From assembly GCF_023558375.1 (NCBI RefSeq), contig NZ_CP083761.1, forward strand, positions 2,164,001-2,228,000: DNA of 64,000 nucleotides, in the 5' to 3' direction. The position numbers and the translations under genes are program-made. Shown in pieces: positions 16,001-24,253 of the stretch; position 1 is the stretch's first letter, and the number at the start of each line of letters is the position of its first letter. The notes under the pieces were generated by a model, which was not told the DNA's origin, did no database searches, and worked only from the letters and a program-made list of their open reading frames with translations. The DNA comes from Chroococcidiopsis sp. CCMEE 29. Its GTDB lineage: Bacteria; Cyanobacteriota; Cyanobacteriia; Cyanobacteriales; Chroococcidiopsidaceae.

Positions 16001-18567
16001 TGATATTGCAGCTTGCCCGGTATGCTCGTAGTGTTCTCATCGCCGTTGAACAAGCCAGTGGTTGAATTGGGAAAGCTAATCCCCGAAAGCGTGTTGGCAT
16101 CAATGGTAGTCTTTCTGTAGACAATGCCATTGTTAGATTTAGCTCCCGTAGGCTGTGAACCAATGACTTGACCGCTAACGTCAGCTAAGGGACTAAGATT
16201 TCTCGCTGTTTCGCTGTCAGTGGGATCGTAGTAGTTGCTGACACAGGCGATTGGGGTTTGATAATCAGTTGGGTTGTTTGGATTGTAGGCATCCTGAGTG
16301 TAGTGATAAACTGCCGTTGCCCGCATCCGCAGATCGCCCTTTGCGTACCGAGGCGTGTTGGGGTCAATGGTTGGTGTGGCAGCGTTTGGTAGTGTGGGGG
16401 GCAACTGATTCCACTGGGGAGTCGCAGACGTATTATCATAAACTAACAGCCCGGGTGACATGGGCATTGAGTCAGGCCATACCATTGGGTAGGCTTCTAC
16501 TGTAGTTGTTGCAGGGTCGTCGTAAGTTGGTAGTTTTTCAATTGCAGTCGTAGTAGGATCATCGTAGGTAGGGGGTGGCAGAAAAGAGTTTTTGCGCTCG
16601 TATACCCCTGACCCAGTGACTACGCGCAAACCTCCTTTGTTATCAACTGCTGTGGTAGGTTGTGCAGCCGCCGCCGCTTCCCAAAACCCGTCCCTGTCTG
16701 TAACGCCTAAGTCAGCTAGTGGCTGCACGTGAGTCGTGCGGTAGCGCGTCTGAGAACTGTCTTTCCAGGTAACACCTAAAATTTCTTGGATGGTTTTCGC
16801 GCCGACAAATGCTCCATCTTTGAACCACAGATTTGGGAGGTTGTTACCAACTTGGATGCGATCGCCCAGGTATTTTTCTATGCCCTGCTTTTGCTGTTCT
16901 TCCGGTTCGGTTGCCTCTAGCTGAGCCGGATTTAGATTTAATTGAGTGTATGCAGTCCCAGTTTTACCATCACTAGGGTTGGTAGGATACATCCACGCAT
17001 CGAGAGGACGTAGCGTTTCCGGATCGTTGTTATCCCTTTGGAGGACATTAGTTTTAGTGTAATTACCTCGCCCATCGCTGCCATAGGGAACTTCTTTAAA
17101 GGGAACGCGACGAGTACGACTTCTAAAGTAGATTTCCAGTTGTTCTCTGCGTACCCGATCCAGTCTTTCTCTGCGTACTTCAAATGGTTCACTAACTGAA
17201 GCCGCTTTATCTTCTTCTGCCTGGACGGCGCGGCGAACATCCCGAGGATCGCTATCCCTAGGGTTATCCATCTGGGCATCTACCAGCAAGGCGATGCGTT
17301 GAGCGTAGGCATGGCTGTTATAACCTACTTCCCTTGGCGTGTTGCTCGTAGATTTATTAGTGCTGTTAATCTTTGTTTGAGCAACGTCTTTTCCGGCTCC
17401 ATTGAACAGATGTACATTAGCGCTAGCTTGGTCTCTGCTTGCGGTAACATCTCCATTAGCCACATTGCCACCAACAACTATTTTGCTGTTTTCCGCTTGG
17501 TAGTAACAAGAATCCTTACTGCTGACTTGATAAAGGTCAATATCCCGATCGCCCCTGCCTGTGAGTAAATTGCTGTTAGTCAAAATCCGACCATTGAGGC
17601 GAGAGGAATCAGTACCGATCTCTAAATCGTCCTCGTAGGCAGCTACATTGTTACTGAGAGGAATCCGAGTGCGGTCTTGATGAAATTCCAGTGCTGAAAA
17701 GCTTCTATTTCCTTTGCGTGCTTCATACTCATTCCCAGCAGGAGGACTGATAATCGGCACGGTTGCCGTGTAAACATAAAAGCTTTTCTTCAGTTGATTG
17801 CCTGACTTATACCAGCCAGAGTCACCCGCCAAACTAGCAGTAGTACCAAGCGCTGCTGCACATTGCCCAGCGATCGCCGCTTCCATTGGGGGCGTTCTTG
17901 CTTCGAGAGGGTTTCTCGGTCTGTTAAACTGCCCGGTAGTATTATCCTGCGTCGGACTGCGGAAGTAGATGCCATAGAGAGTGTAGCTGTCATACCTGCC
18001 GTTGTTATCTGTATCAACCGGGAATCTCCAAGCAGTGGTTAATGTTTCGTCGTTCTCCAGGCTAGATGCAGAGCCATTAGTCAGCTTCTCAATCGCATTA
18101 TTTGGCTGACCACCGTTGCCGTTTCCAATGTCATGAACTAGTTTCAGTGGCTGTTCATCGCCCAAAGTATATTGAGTCAGGTTGTTGGCGATCGCATTGT
18201 ATAGAGCAATATTAGATGGGGTTCCTCTTGGGAGAGTCGGATCAGCGAACAGGGCATCTAGTTTTGTTCTAGCGCGTTCCAGTGCAGGTGTAGCAGCATT
18301 CAGCACTGCCTCATTTACTCTGAGGGTACTGGCAGATCTAGAGCGATCGAAGGAGCGGATCATCATTGCTGTGGTTAGCAACACCACTACCAACGACACC
18401 ATTGTCACTGTTGGCAGCACAAAGCCAGCCTTAGAAAGCCGGGTATGTCTCCGGGCTCGTCTAATTACGATTAGCAAGTTACGTAGAAGCCACTTTATTA
18501 GCCCCTTGGTTAGGTGCCAAATTTTAGATAGATTTTGAGAGGGCTTGACTCGCTTACGGGTTGCCAT
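13045..18567 (-). CDS. hpsA: Hormogonium polysaccharide biosynthesis protein HpsA
   Basis: A very large protein of 1840 residues. The N-terminus is basic with one membrane helix (about 47-68, AGFVLPTVTMVSLVVVLLTTAMMI), a PilX-like prepilin-type segment followed by RSFDRSRSASTLRVNEAVLNAATPALERARTKLDALF. The rest is extracytoplasmic, rich in Asn, Thr, Asp and Pro, with scattered cysteines and an internal region (about 1470-1650) resembling a beta-helix 'ice-binding-like' fold (NGATIILDANGIPDAVFVLKA, FWAIDGALQF). This matches HpsA, the first gene of the hormogonium polysaccharide locus. It heads a minus-strand series with hpsB, hpsC and a fimT-like gene. The ATG at 18567 fits the basic leader. 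Confidence 0.85.
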   Translation of the reverse strand: MATRKRVKPSQNLSKIWHLTKGLIKWLLRNLLIVIRRARRHTRLSKAGFVLPTVTMVSLVVVLLTTAMMIRSFDRSRSASTLRVNEAVLNAATPALERARTKLDALFADPTLPRGTPSNIALYNAIANNLTQYTLGDEQPLKLVHDIGNGNGGQPNNAIEKLTNGSASSLENDETLTTAWRFPVDTDNNGRYDSYTLYGIYFRSPTQDNTTGQFNRPRNPLEARTPPMEAAIAGQCAAALGTTASLAGDSGWYKSGNQLKKSFYVYTATVPIISPPAGNEYEARKGNRSFSALEFHQDRTRIPLSNNVAAYEDDLEIGTDSSRLNGRILTNSNLLTGRGDRDIDLYQVSSKDSCYYQAENSKIVVGGNVANGDVTASRDQASANVHLFNGAGKDVAQTKINSTNKSTSNTPREVGYNSHAYAQRIALLVDAQMDNPRDSDPRDVRRAVQAEEDKAASVSEPFEVRRERLDRVRREQLEIYFRSRTRRVPFKEVPYGSDGRGNYTKTNVLQRDNNDPETLRPLDAWMYPTNPSDGKTGTAYTQLNLNPAQLEATEPEEQQKQGIEKYLGDRIQVGNNLPNLWFKDGAFVGAKTIQEILGVTWKDSSQTRYRTTHVQPLADLGVTDRDGFWEAAAAAQPTTAVDNKGGLRVVTGSGVYERKNSFLPPPTYDDPTTTAIEKLPTYDDPATTTVEAYPMVWPDSMPMSPGLLVYDNTSATPQWNQLPPTLPNAATPTIDPNTPRYAKGDLRMRATAVYHYTQDAYNPNNPTDYQTPIACVSNYYDPTDSETARNLSPLADVSGQVIGSQPTGAKSNNGIVYRKTTIDANTLSGISFPNSTTGLFNGDENTTSIPGKLQYQANLKFPNGRFVNQPLREALKKRAYNQNLTLSEQSAIDSTICALQILDGTINPDPSLIPHGAIKEIAFLDGRQIQAIEDDNPDTNPLETFTTDGNPTRSQGDAILTGNYNLSIEQRQPLEIRATVLDMKALRQKTISGGLAQEYLLPNSGIIYASRDDALPDLSDKSITSANLNTSTRQVLSSTDFKLDPTRRPNGILLTEGSELGREERFREAEKGLILASNLPVYIKGNFNLHSGEEFTNTLDANWGNFYSRSRNQINYNFACRPGDPRLPNCNTGDKWRSATILADAITLLSDNFQFGFRNHGDYDLANHQGNRNSIAKRKQNGFWHNDFATNGLSSGGLTVGSVTPKDADYTASNSANAVDSSYFNNFVTPIQRRVNFPEYLMEVCTKLPVSECRPNDWYVNPARDRRASDVLNESFSLTNHPAGTTAQAAAPQYQRYARRVAFLRNPYNTIQLTQMDGIVSAVPIGISSDNKIEKFPYDNPSLPRSADNALWFRATNNTVGDPGLEADITYASNKPLYQLPPSQGGNKLILPDVPDIEGVATSLNLPEGEQSGSDYAVCIKGGGISQSYISNTASLAKFPGNGNCPTATYNAIDQFYRGIEGLKSPLPAGAFPVSGNDASSGTLTAQQTLNVYELPKNSFANGATIILDANGIPDAVFVLKASSLKFGDNCPKGDNTCKDGVVVTLNGVNPNNVFWAIDGALQFENVKPEKPHKLVGNFVGKAAIPIIGKNTEITGRILGFTNAKIEENVTITAVTSNGQPLLVPVLQLHSTNGAAGADPNNGGTQVKDTRWMMRAAETTYNLVAAAGDTPTRVNSTVAEGNGGLPNFVRFLENWRDETPAKISGSFIQLKRSAYATAPFTSLFSNNQGGIFNYRQAYRTGNGSVGNDWGSLPYYVASKRQWGFDVALLSQLTDLFSQKFTLPAASEPQEFFRQVSRDDDWVQTLLCAAVNENPKVDSSYEKYAVDDEQRPKCPRPLGDY

Positions 18568-19032
18568 GAATGCTTTCTTGCCAAGGGTTGAAAGTTTTCG
18601 ATCCCAGTTTGCTCAGTGCTACAGAATTCGCTAAACAATTTTAGATTTTGGATTTTGGATTAAGACCTCACCCTCGCTTTTAGCTGCGCTAAAATCTTTC
18701 CCTCTCCTTGGCAAGGAGAGGGATGCCCGATAGGGCAGGGTGAGGTGCCGAAGGAATTTTGAGTCATCCGAGTTTTTACGGTGCTATTTTACTGGGAGTT
18801 TTCCAGAAAAGCGACTAAAACAGAGATTCTACTGAGGATTTAATTGAACTCCCAGGCTAATTTGGACTATAGACATTTTTATACCAATAAAAGGTGTTTG
18901 GTTAATTTGTGACCGCATCACAGTACCTGCCTTGCTGATTCTACAGCAAGTCATAAAGTGCTGGCTTTATAAAATCCCTAACGTGAGCAATTTACCTTTA
19001 TTTTGCTTCGCTCAAGCAGTGGAGGAACTTAT
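18568..19032. other. Divergent promoter region between two pseudopilin clusters
   Basis: 465 bp lie between hpsA (minus) and the plus-strand cluster. It holds a hairpin repeat (18666-18745) and AT-rich stretches on both sides (for example TTTAGATTTTGGATTTTGGATTA at 18640-18662, and 18840-18980). Both operons must start here. No obvious regulator motif is recognised. The 3' end carries the GGAGGAA ribosome site (19021-19027) of the next gene. Confidence 0.55.
18666..18745. repeat. Intergenic palindromic repeat
   Basis: CCTCACCCT at the left pairs with AGGGTGAGG at the right. Inside, CCCTCTCCTTG pairs with CAAGGAGAGGG, and TTTTAGC...GCTAAAA forms a side stem. Related to the hairpin at 10123-10184. 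Confidence 0.75.
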
Positions 19033-20631
19033 ATGAATAAAAAGTTAAAGGTTGCGCTGAAACGTCGTGCTAGCGAGCAGGGTTTTGCTCTACCCATTGC
19101 TTTGGGACTGGGATTCGTGATGCTCCTAATTGGGGCAACGATGATTATGAGGTCTCAGGGCGATCAGGTGACTGCTTCGGCTCAAAAAGCAACAGCAGAT
19201 AGCCTCGGCACCTCAGAAGCAGGTGTTACCCGTGTACAGTCTCTGCTAGACAGGTGGCGAGTTCTTTCTAATATCACTCTTGTTAATATTGGTACTTCAA
19301 GTTCAAGCTGGCAACAAGTATATAATGCCTCCCCTGCTAATGCTTGTCTTCCGGCAGGAGCTTCTAACCCAACTAGTGGCTATCGTCTCAACGAATGGAT
19401 AAACCTCGATAGCCAACGTCAGTTTAGAATTATTGATTACACGTATAAACCAAATCCCTATAATTTTCCTGACGGATCTAGCGGTGGTCCTAGAGATCCT
19501 GCTCAAGTTAATGGCAGCACTACAATTCCTACTAGTGGAGCTGTAACAGTAAGCATTTTACCTACTAACTACTTACCTGATGGTAAATCAGCCACCGGTC
19601 AAATTAAAGGTATTCAAGGTACTCTCTCTAATAGTGCAGGTACATATAGCTTTACTCGAAAATACTCTGCGGCAACAACAACCCCAATTACTTCTTCAGA
19701 CAAGTTCTATCCTGATAGTGTTCCAGGAGTCGGGACATTAAAACTTGAAGGTAAGCTGAGTTCAGGTATTGCAGCTACTAGTGTTCTACAAATAGATATT
19801 CCTGTTAATCAGGGTTCTCGCAACTCGGTTCCCTTTCCAGGGCTTTGGGTTCAGCAGGGTACAATACCTAACAATAATACAATACAAGGCAATCTTCTGG
19901 TTAAAGGTTGTAACGCAAATATTGGAGGAACTGTCAGTCCCCGCCCTCCATATGACAGGTTTTCAAATCCATACATATCTTTGCCAGATCTACCTCTTAT
20001 ACCAACGACAAACATTACCAATTTAGGCACCCTTGATAGCTCTAAAAAGCTTCCTCAAAGCACCGATAGTTATGTGGAAGTAGGTGGGGTAAGGGAGTAC
20101 CGTTATAGAGTTACCTCTATTAATTTAACTAGCGGCAGTGATACAGTGACAATCCTTCCAGGTAGAAAGGTTTTTAATACTAGTACTAATAGTGAACAAT
20201 CAATCTCTACAGACAAAAAAGTTATCTTTTATCTAGATGGAAATATAGATGTTAGTGGAAGTAGAGAAATTAAACATAACTGTAGTGGTGTGAGTTCATG
20301 TAAACCTACTGATTTTCAAATTTATGCCTACGGCTCAGGGGGTCACATTTGCATGAATGGTAGTGGGGCTACTTATGGCTTTATTTTAGCTCCTGATTAT
20401 ACAGTAGGGATTGCTGGCTCTGGTAGTAATGCAGGATTTATAGGCAGTATTTGGGTAAATAAATGGAATCCTCCTCCTCCTACAGGAATATCATCTTGTG
20501 GTTCCAATACTTCAAACACTGTTGTTCAACAAACTGCTGATTGGTCTGACTTAGGACCAGCACTAACTTCTAAGAACATACCGCCTCAGCTTGGATCTTT
20601 TAGCTCTTGGCAACGACAGGAGGCATCCTAA
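19033..20631 (+). CDS. PilX/HpsA-like pseudopilin, first gene of second pilin cluster
   Basis: 532 residues from the ATG at 19033, chosen because GGAGGAA lies at 19021-19027 and the basic prepilin leader MNKKLKVALKRRASEQGFALPIALG begins there; an upstream in-frame start is unsupported. Cleavage is expected near QGFALPIAL, a PilX-like pseudopilin site lacking the +5 Glu, followed by a helix to about residue 40. The large secreted part is Asn, Ser and Thr rich and has the late segment VIFYLDGNIDVSG and GFIGSIWVN, seen in beta-helical HpsA-type proteins. It heads a four-gene run in which each next gene begins at or before the previous stop, so this is an operon. Confidence 0.75.
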   Translation: MNKKLKVALKRRASEQGFALPIALGLGFVMLLIGATMIMRSQGDQVTASAQKATADSLGTSEAGVTRVQSLLDRWRVLSNITLVNIGTSSSSWQQVYNASPANACLPAGASNPTSGYRLNEWINLDSQRQFRIIDYTYKPNPYNFPDGSSGGPRDPAQVNGSTTIPTSGAVTVSILPTNYLPDGKSATGQIKGIQGTLSNSAGTYSFTRKYSAATTTPITSSDKFYPDSVPGVGTLKLEGKLSSGIAATSVLQIDIPVNQGSRNSVPFPGLWVQQGTIPNNNTIQGNLLVKGCNANIGGTVSPRPPYDRFSNPYISLPDLPLIPTTNITNLGTLDSSKKLPQSTDSYVEVGGVREYRYRVTSINLTSGSDTVTILPGRKVFNTSTNSEQSISTDKKVIFYLDGNIDVSGSREIKHNCSGVSSCKPTDFQIYAYGSGGHICMNGSGATYGFILAPDYTVGIAGSGSNAGFIGSIWVNKWNPPPPTGISSCGSNTSNTVVQQTADWSDLGPALTSKNIPPQLGSFSSWQRQEAS

Positions 20632-21129
20632 ATGTTCAAGCCAGAATTACCAAACCAAGAGCAAGGATTTACGCTGATTGAGGTACTGGTTGCTATTTTG
20701 ATAGCAACGATATTTGTTACCGTTAGCCTGCAAATGGTGGTGATTGCCGCCGTGTTCAAAGCCCGTGCCAAACAATATTCTGAGGCAACAACCTGGATTC
20801 AAGAAAATTTAGAATTCGTGAGGTATCAAGCAAGTGAGTATGAGAAGAGTGCCTCTCCTTATTCTTCAAAGTGTAGTGCCACTAATGCTGCTGATGGACT
20901 TGCATCTGGTTTACTAACAGATATCGGTGGCGCTTCTTATACTACTTCTAAAACAATTGGAGGAAAGAATTTTACGCTAACCCGTATTGGTAATTATACT
21001 AGTTCTTCCGACCCCTACAAAGTTCTAAATATAGATTACACGGTTGCGCCTGATGACAGTGGTTCTGTTATAGCATCTTTGCATACTGAGGTGATTCCTA
21101 ATGCCGCTTTTAATTGTCCGGCGCAATAG
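20632..21129 (+). CDS. PilV/HpsB-like pseudopilin
   Basis: 165 residues. Prepilin signal QGFTLIEVLVAILIATIFVTVSLQM (about 11-35) with the +5 Glu. Downstream is a HpsB/PilV-like short domain with EATTWIQENLEFVRYQAS and a single Cys pair (about C84 and C163). The ATG at 20632 is the base immediately after the previous stop, and AGGAGG at 20618-20623 is the ribosome site inside the preceding gene. The end overlaps the next gene by 29 bases, indicating translational coupling. Confidence 0.8.
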   Translation: MFKPELPNQEQGFTLIEVLVAILIATIFVTVSLQMVVIAAVFKARAKQYSEATTWIQENLEFVRYQASEYEKSASPYSSKCSATNAADGLASGLLTDIGGASYTTSKTIGGKNFTLTRIGNYTSSSDPYKVLNIDYTVAPDDSGSVIASLHTEVIPNAAFNCPAQ

Positions 21130-21826
21130 TCAGGGTTTTACTCTGATTGAAACACTAGTCATACTTATTATTATTGGAATTTTAAGCGCGATCGCCGCTC
21201 CTAGCTACTTAGGAATGCTTAACAGAAATAAAGTAAATGATGGGCTTACCAAAGTACGAGGAGCATTGCAAGAAGCTCAAAGGGAAGCAATACGTCGGAG
21301 TAGGAGATGCCAGGTTGGTTTGTCTTCTGGCAATCAATCAATGGTTACTAGCAACTGTTTTGTGAGCGTTGATTACACCATTAAAGCAAGTGCGGCGGCA
21401 GCATCAGGAGCCACAACAGTATCTGTTGATTCATTACCTGTTGCAATTTCTAATGGCACTAAACTGGTATTTTCTAATGGAGCCAATGGGGTTGTTTCTA
21501 CGGACGCAGCAAAAGGGAGTACTTCTCTTACTTTATCTAGTGGACTTTCAGCAGCGATCACTAACGGTGAAATAGTAGCAGTTCGCACTTTAACAAATGG
21601 AGTTGGAATACAAACTGACATCAGTGGGCAACAGATCACATTTGGTATTCGGGGCAATACTACTAATGCTGGAACAATTGCTTTATTCATGACCGATGTT
21701 TCTACACCGTTGAAGCGATGTATGGTGACATCCATTGGTGTGGGAATTATGAGAACTGGTATTTATAGCGGTTCTACTTCTTCTGCCTCTGATATCACTG
21801 CTGGTACTTGCACCACTTCCCAATGA
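21101..21826 (+). CDS. FimT/GspH-type pseudopilin
   Basis: 241 residues with a very short leader (MPLLIVRRNSQ) and the prepilin helix GFTLIETLVILIIIGILSAIAAPSYL (about 12-37). The FimT-like motif NRNKVNDGLTKVRGALQEAQREAIRR follows, then a beta-rich domain. A core stretch with repeated VVSTDAAKGSTSLTLSSGL and VSVDSLPVAISNGTKLV units looks like an internal duplication of about 35 residues. It begins 29 bases inside the preceding gene and ends in an ATGA overlap with the next one. Confidence 0.8.
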   Translation: MPLLIVRRNSQGFTLIETLVILIIIGILSAIAAPSYLGMLNRNKVNDGLTKVRGALQEAQREAIRRSRRCQVGLSSGNQSMVTSNCFVSVDYTIKASAAAASGATTVSVDSLPVAISNGTKLVFSNGANGVVSTDAAKGSTSLTLSSGLSAAITNGEIVAVRTLTNGVGIQTDISGQQITFGIRGNTTNAGTIALFMTDVSTPLKRCMVTSIGVGIMRTGIYSGSTSSASDITAGTCTTSQ

Positions 21827-22569
21827 ATAAGTATCTTAAAATCTTTAAGACCTGTAGATCCTCTGCTGGCTTTACACTGATAGAGTTACTTGTAGCTATG
21901 GCGCTCACTACAATTGTTGTGAGTCTTACTGGTTTCGGTCTAGTGGCAATGATGAATAATAACAAAACATCCGAAGCCAAGACTCAAAGACGAATAGAAC
22001 TTAGTCGTGCCTCTGATTTTATTATGGATGAAATCAGGATGGCGAGTAAAATAAACACTACCGATAACACGACCACTACTGCTAGTGCTGCTGTAACTGC
22101 TTCTAATACAGCCACACCTTTTAGCCCTGCTTTAGGAAGTACTGGCACAATTGTTTTATATCTAGAAATACCTATAACAGGCACCATTCCTGCAACTTGT
22201 CCTGCTGGAGGTCCTAACCCTGGTTCAGCTCCTCCATCACCCTCAACTTATGACAGAGTGATTTACGATATCCGTTCCAACACTAGTACCTGGTTGCCTC
22301 CACGAGTAATTAATCGCTACGGACGCATACCAGGAAATGACGGAACTATTAATCCCTGTAGCAGTCCACAAGCAAGTGAAGCTTTAGTTGACTCTATCTC
22401 AGATAGTAACATTAATCCTACCTGCAACTCACCTGCCGTTCTTTCAGGCGCTGGAGGATTTTATGCTTGTGTCAATGGTCGTCTGGTAGAGCTTTATCTA
22501 CGTAGCAAAGTGACTGACACAGAGAATTACAATCTAAGCAGTAAAGGTTTTTCTAGGACTGCCCCTTAA
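21823..22569 (+). CDS. PilW/HpsC-like pseudopilin
   Basis: 248 residues starting at the ATG of an ATGA overlap with the preceding stop; an in-frame TTG at 21808 is less likely. Prepilin signal SAGFTLIELLVAMALTTIVVSLTGFGLV (about 14-41) with the +5 Glu, then EAKTQRRIELSRASDFIMDEIRMAS, the PilW-like helix. The C-terminal half has four Cys and a FYACVNGRLVELYLRSKV segment that resembles the end of HpsC (FYACVDSSRNLAQVYLRG). This similarity suggests that the second cluster arose as a paralogue of the hps pseudopilins. Confidence 0.8.
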   Translation: MNKYLKIFKTCRSSAGFTLIELLVAMALTTIVVSLTGFGLVAMMNNNKTSEAKTQRRIELSRASDFIMDEIRMASKINTTDNTTTTASAAVTASNTATPFSPALGSTGTIVLYLEIPITGTIPATCPAGGPNPGSAPPSPSTYDRVIYDIRSNTSTWLPPRVINRYGRIPGNDGTINPCSSPQASEALVDSISDSNINPTCNSPAVLSGAGGFYACVNGRLVELYLRSKVTDTENYNLSSKGFSRTAP

Positions 22570-22807
22570 TTCAAGCTTCTTTCACAATTGCTGCCAAACC
22601 TATATTCTCTTGCAAGTGGTTTGCTTGCAGTTTTTTGCACAAAAAGCTAGTTTTTCGGTTGTTGGCATTGTAGGCAATCTACGCTCTTATCTGCACTGCT
22701 TTACTGGAGGGCGATCGCACTGCTGGAATACCTAACTGGCTTCTGTCACGTCCAAGGTAGCGAGCAGAGAACACAAGGCGATCGCCTGATTGACTTGTAT
22801 CTTTAAA
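22570..22807. other. Spacer between pilin cluster and IS1595 element
   Basis: 238 bp with two HIP1-type GCGATCGC octamers. On the minus strand there is an open frame just left of the element (about 22735-22807, reading FSARYLGRD), but it does not look like the missing end of the Uma2 gene. Nothing else is recognised. Confidence 0.4.
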
Positions 22808-23286
22808 GGCTCTTTATGGATTCCAGGGATCTAGAGTTTCGGTGGCAGTCAGGAGGGTATAATACCTACTCTGATTAGCTTCGAGAACTGACCAATCTGT
22901 GACCATCCCTGTGCTGATTAATCTCCAAACCTTGATTGACGAACAAAAGTGCTATGAAACCGTGCGCCAGCTACGATGGTCAGAAGGTGTAACTTGTAGC
23001 AAATGTAATTCACAGCGTGTGGTCAAACGAGGTTTCGATGAGACTCAGCCTCATCGTCAGCGATACCAGTGTCAGGCGATGCCTTTCCCGATTCGACGAC
23101 TTGAGTGGTACGATTCTGGCTGGTCATCATCAGCCCTTGCAGACCTGGATTCTCTGTCTGTACTTGATGGGCTTAAATCTCTCGACACACCAAATTGCTC
23201 AAGAACTCGACCTGAACAAGGATGACGCGCAGCAGATGACTTGTCAACTGCGAATGGGCATTGTGGAGAAGAAACCCGAAGTCATT

Positions 23287-24253
23287 AGACTTCTTGCAAA
23301 TTAGGTTATGTAATCTAGAGGGAGGCAGCAATGGAGTGTAGTGCTTGCCTGCGGCTCCACAAAAGTAGAAAAATCAGGACAACACAATCTAATCAGCGTC
23401 CTGATGAATTCTAAAATAGCTCAAACACTATCACAATTACAATTCAAACGTCGCTTCGGCGTGCAACCAGATACATTCAAGCACATCATCAAAGCTCTCA
23501 AACCTGCCTGGAGAGCCACACCAAAACCAGGTGCCAAGCCGAAACTGGGCATTGAACAGCGAGTGCTAATTGCTTTAGAGTATTGGCGGGAGTATCGCAC
23601 CTACTTCCACATTGGCAGCAGTTGGGGCGTGAGTGAATCAACCGTCTGCCGCATCGTTCATTGGGTTGAAGATAGGTTAATGGCATCAGGACAATTTCGC
23701 CTGCCTGGGAAGAAACAGTTGGTGCGTGGATTTGGTCAGCCAGCTGTCGTGGTGATGGATGTGACCGAAACGCCGATTGAACGACCGAAGCGTCACCAAC
23801 GCTGGTTCTATTCTGGCAAGAAGAAGCAACATACGCTCAAATGCCAACTAGTGATCGAGCAAACAACTGGACGAATTATTTGCACCTACTTTGGTAAAGG
23901 ACGACGGCATGACTTCAAGCTGTTTCAAGCTTCAGGGATTCACTTCCACCCACAAATCGAAAGCTTGCAAGACAAGGGGTATCAGGGTATCCAAAAGTTA
24001 CATGCTAACAGTCATCTACCTCACAAGAAGCCTAGAGGCGGACAACTCACGCCGGCGCAAAAGTTAGATAATCGAGCCTTAGCCCGTCGTCGAGTTGTAA
24101 TTGAGCAAACCAATCGTTGCTTGAAAATCTTCCGCATTCTAGCGGAGCGCTATCGCAACCGGCGGCGGCGCTTCGGGTTGCGCTGTAATCTCATTGCTGC
24201 CTTATACAACTACGAATGCTCTCAAGCTGCTTGATTTAATTTGCAAGAAGTCT
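23287..24253 (+). mobile_element. IS5-family element nested in IS1595 element
   Basis: Inverted ends: AGACTTCTTGCAAATTA at 23287-23303 and TAATTTGCAAGAAGTCT at 24237-24253. Flanking bases are ATT on both sides, or TA on both sides if the outer A/T is taken as duplicated; either fits IS5-family target duplications. Length is about 967 bp, with one transposase gene. Confidence 0.85.
23404..24234 (+). CDS. IS5-family DDE transposase
   Basis: 276 residues from the ATG at 23404; an upstream in-frame start is possible. An N-terminal helix-turn-helix (about 55-110, YRTYFHIGSSWGVSESTVCRIVHWVEDRL) is followed by a DDE nuclease of the DDE_Tnp_4 type: VVMDVTETPIERPK (first D, about 115), GKGRRHDFKLFQASG (second D) and RRVVIEQTNRCLKIFRIL (E). 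It appears complete and uninterrupted, so the inner element may still be active even though the outer one is dead. Confidence 0.85.
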   Translation: MNSKIAQTLSQLQFKRRFGVQPDTFKHIIKALKPAWRATPKPGAKPKLGIEQRVLIALEYWREYRTYFHIGSSWGVSESTVCRIVHWVEDRLMASGQFRLPGKKQLVRGFGQPAVVVMDVTETPIERPKRHQRWFYSGKKKQHTLKCQLVIEQTTGRIICTYFGKGRRHDFKLFQASGIHFHPQIESLQDKGYQGIQKLHANSHLPHKKPRGGQLTPAQKLDNRALARRRVVIEQTNRCLKIFRILAERYRNRRRRFGLRCNLIAALYNYECSQAA

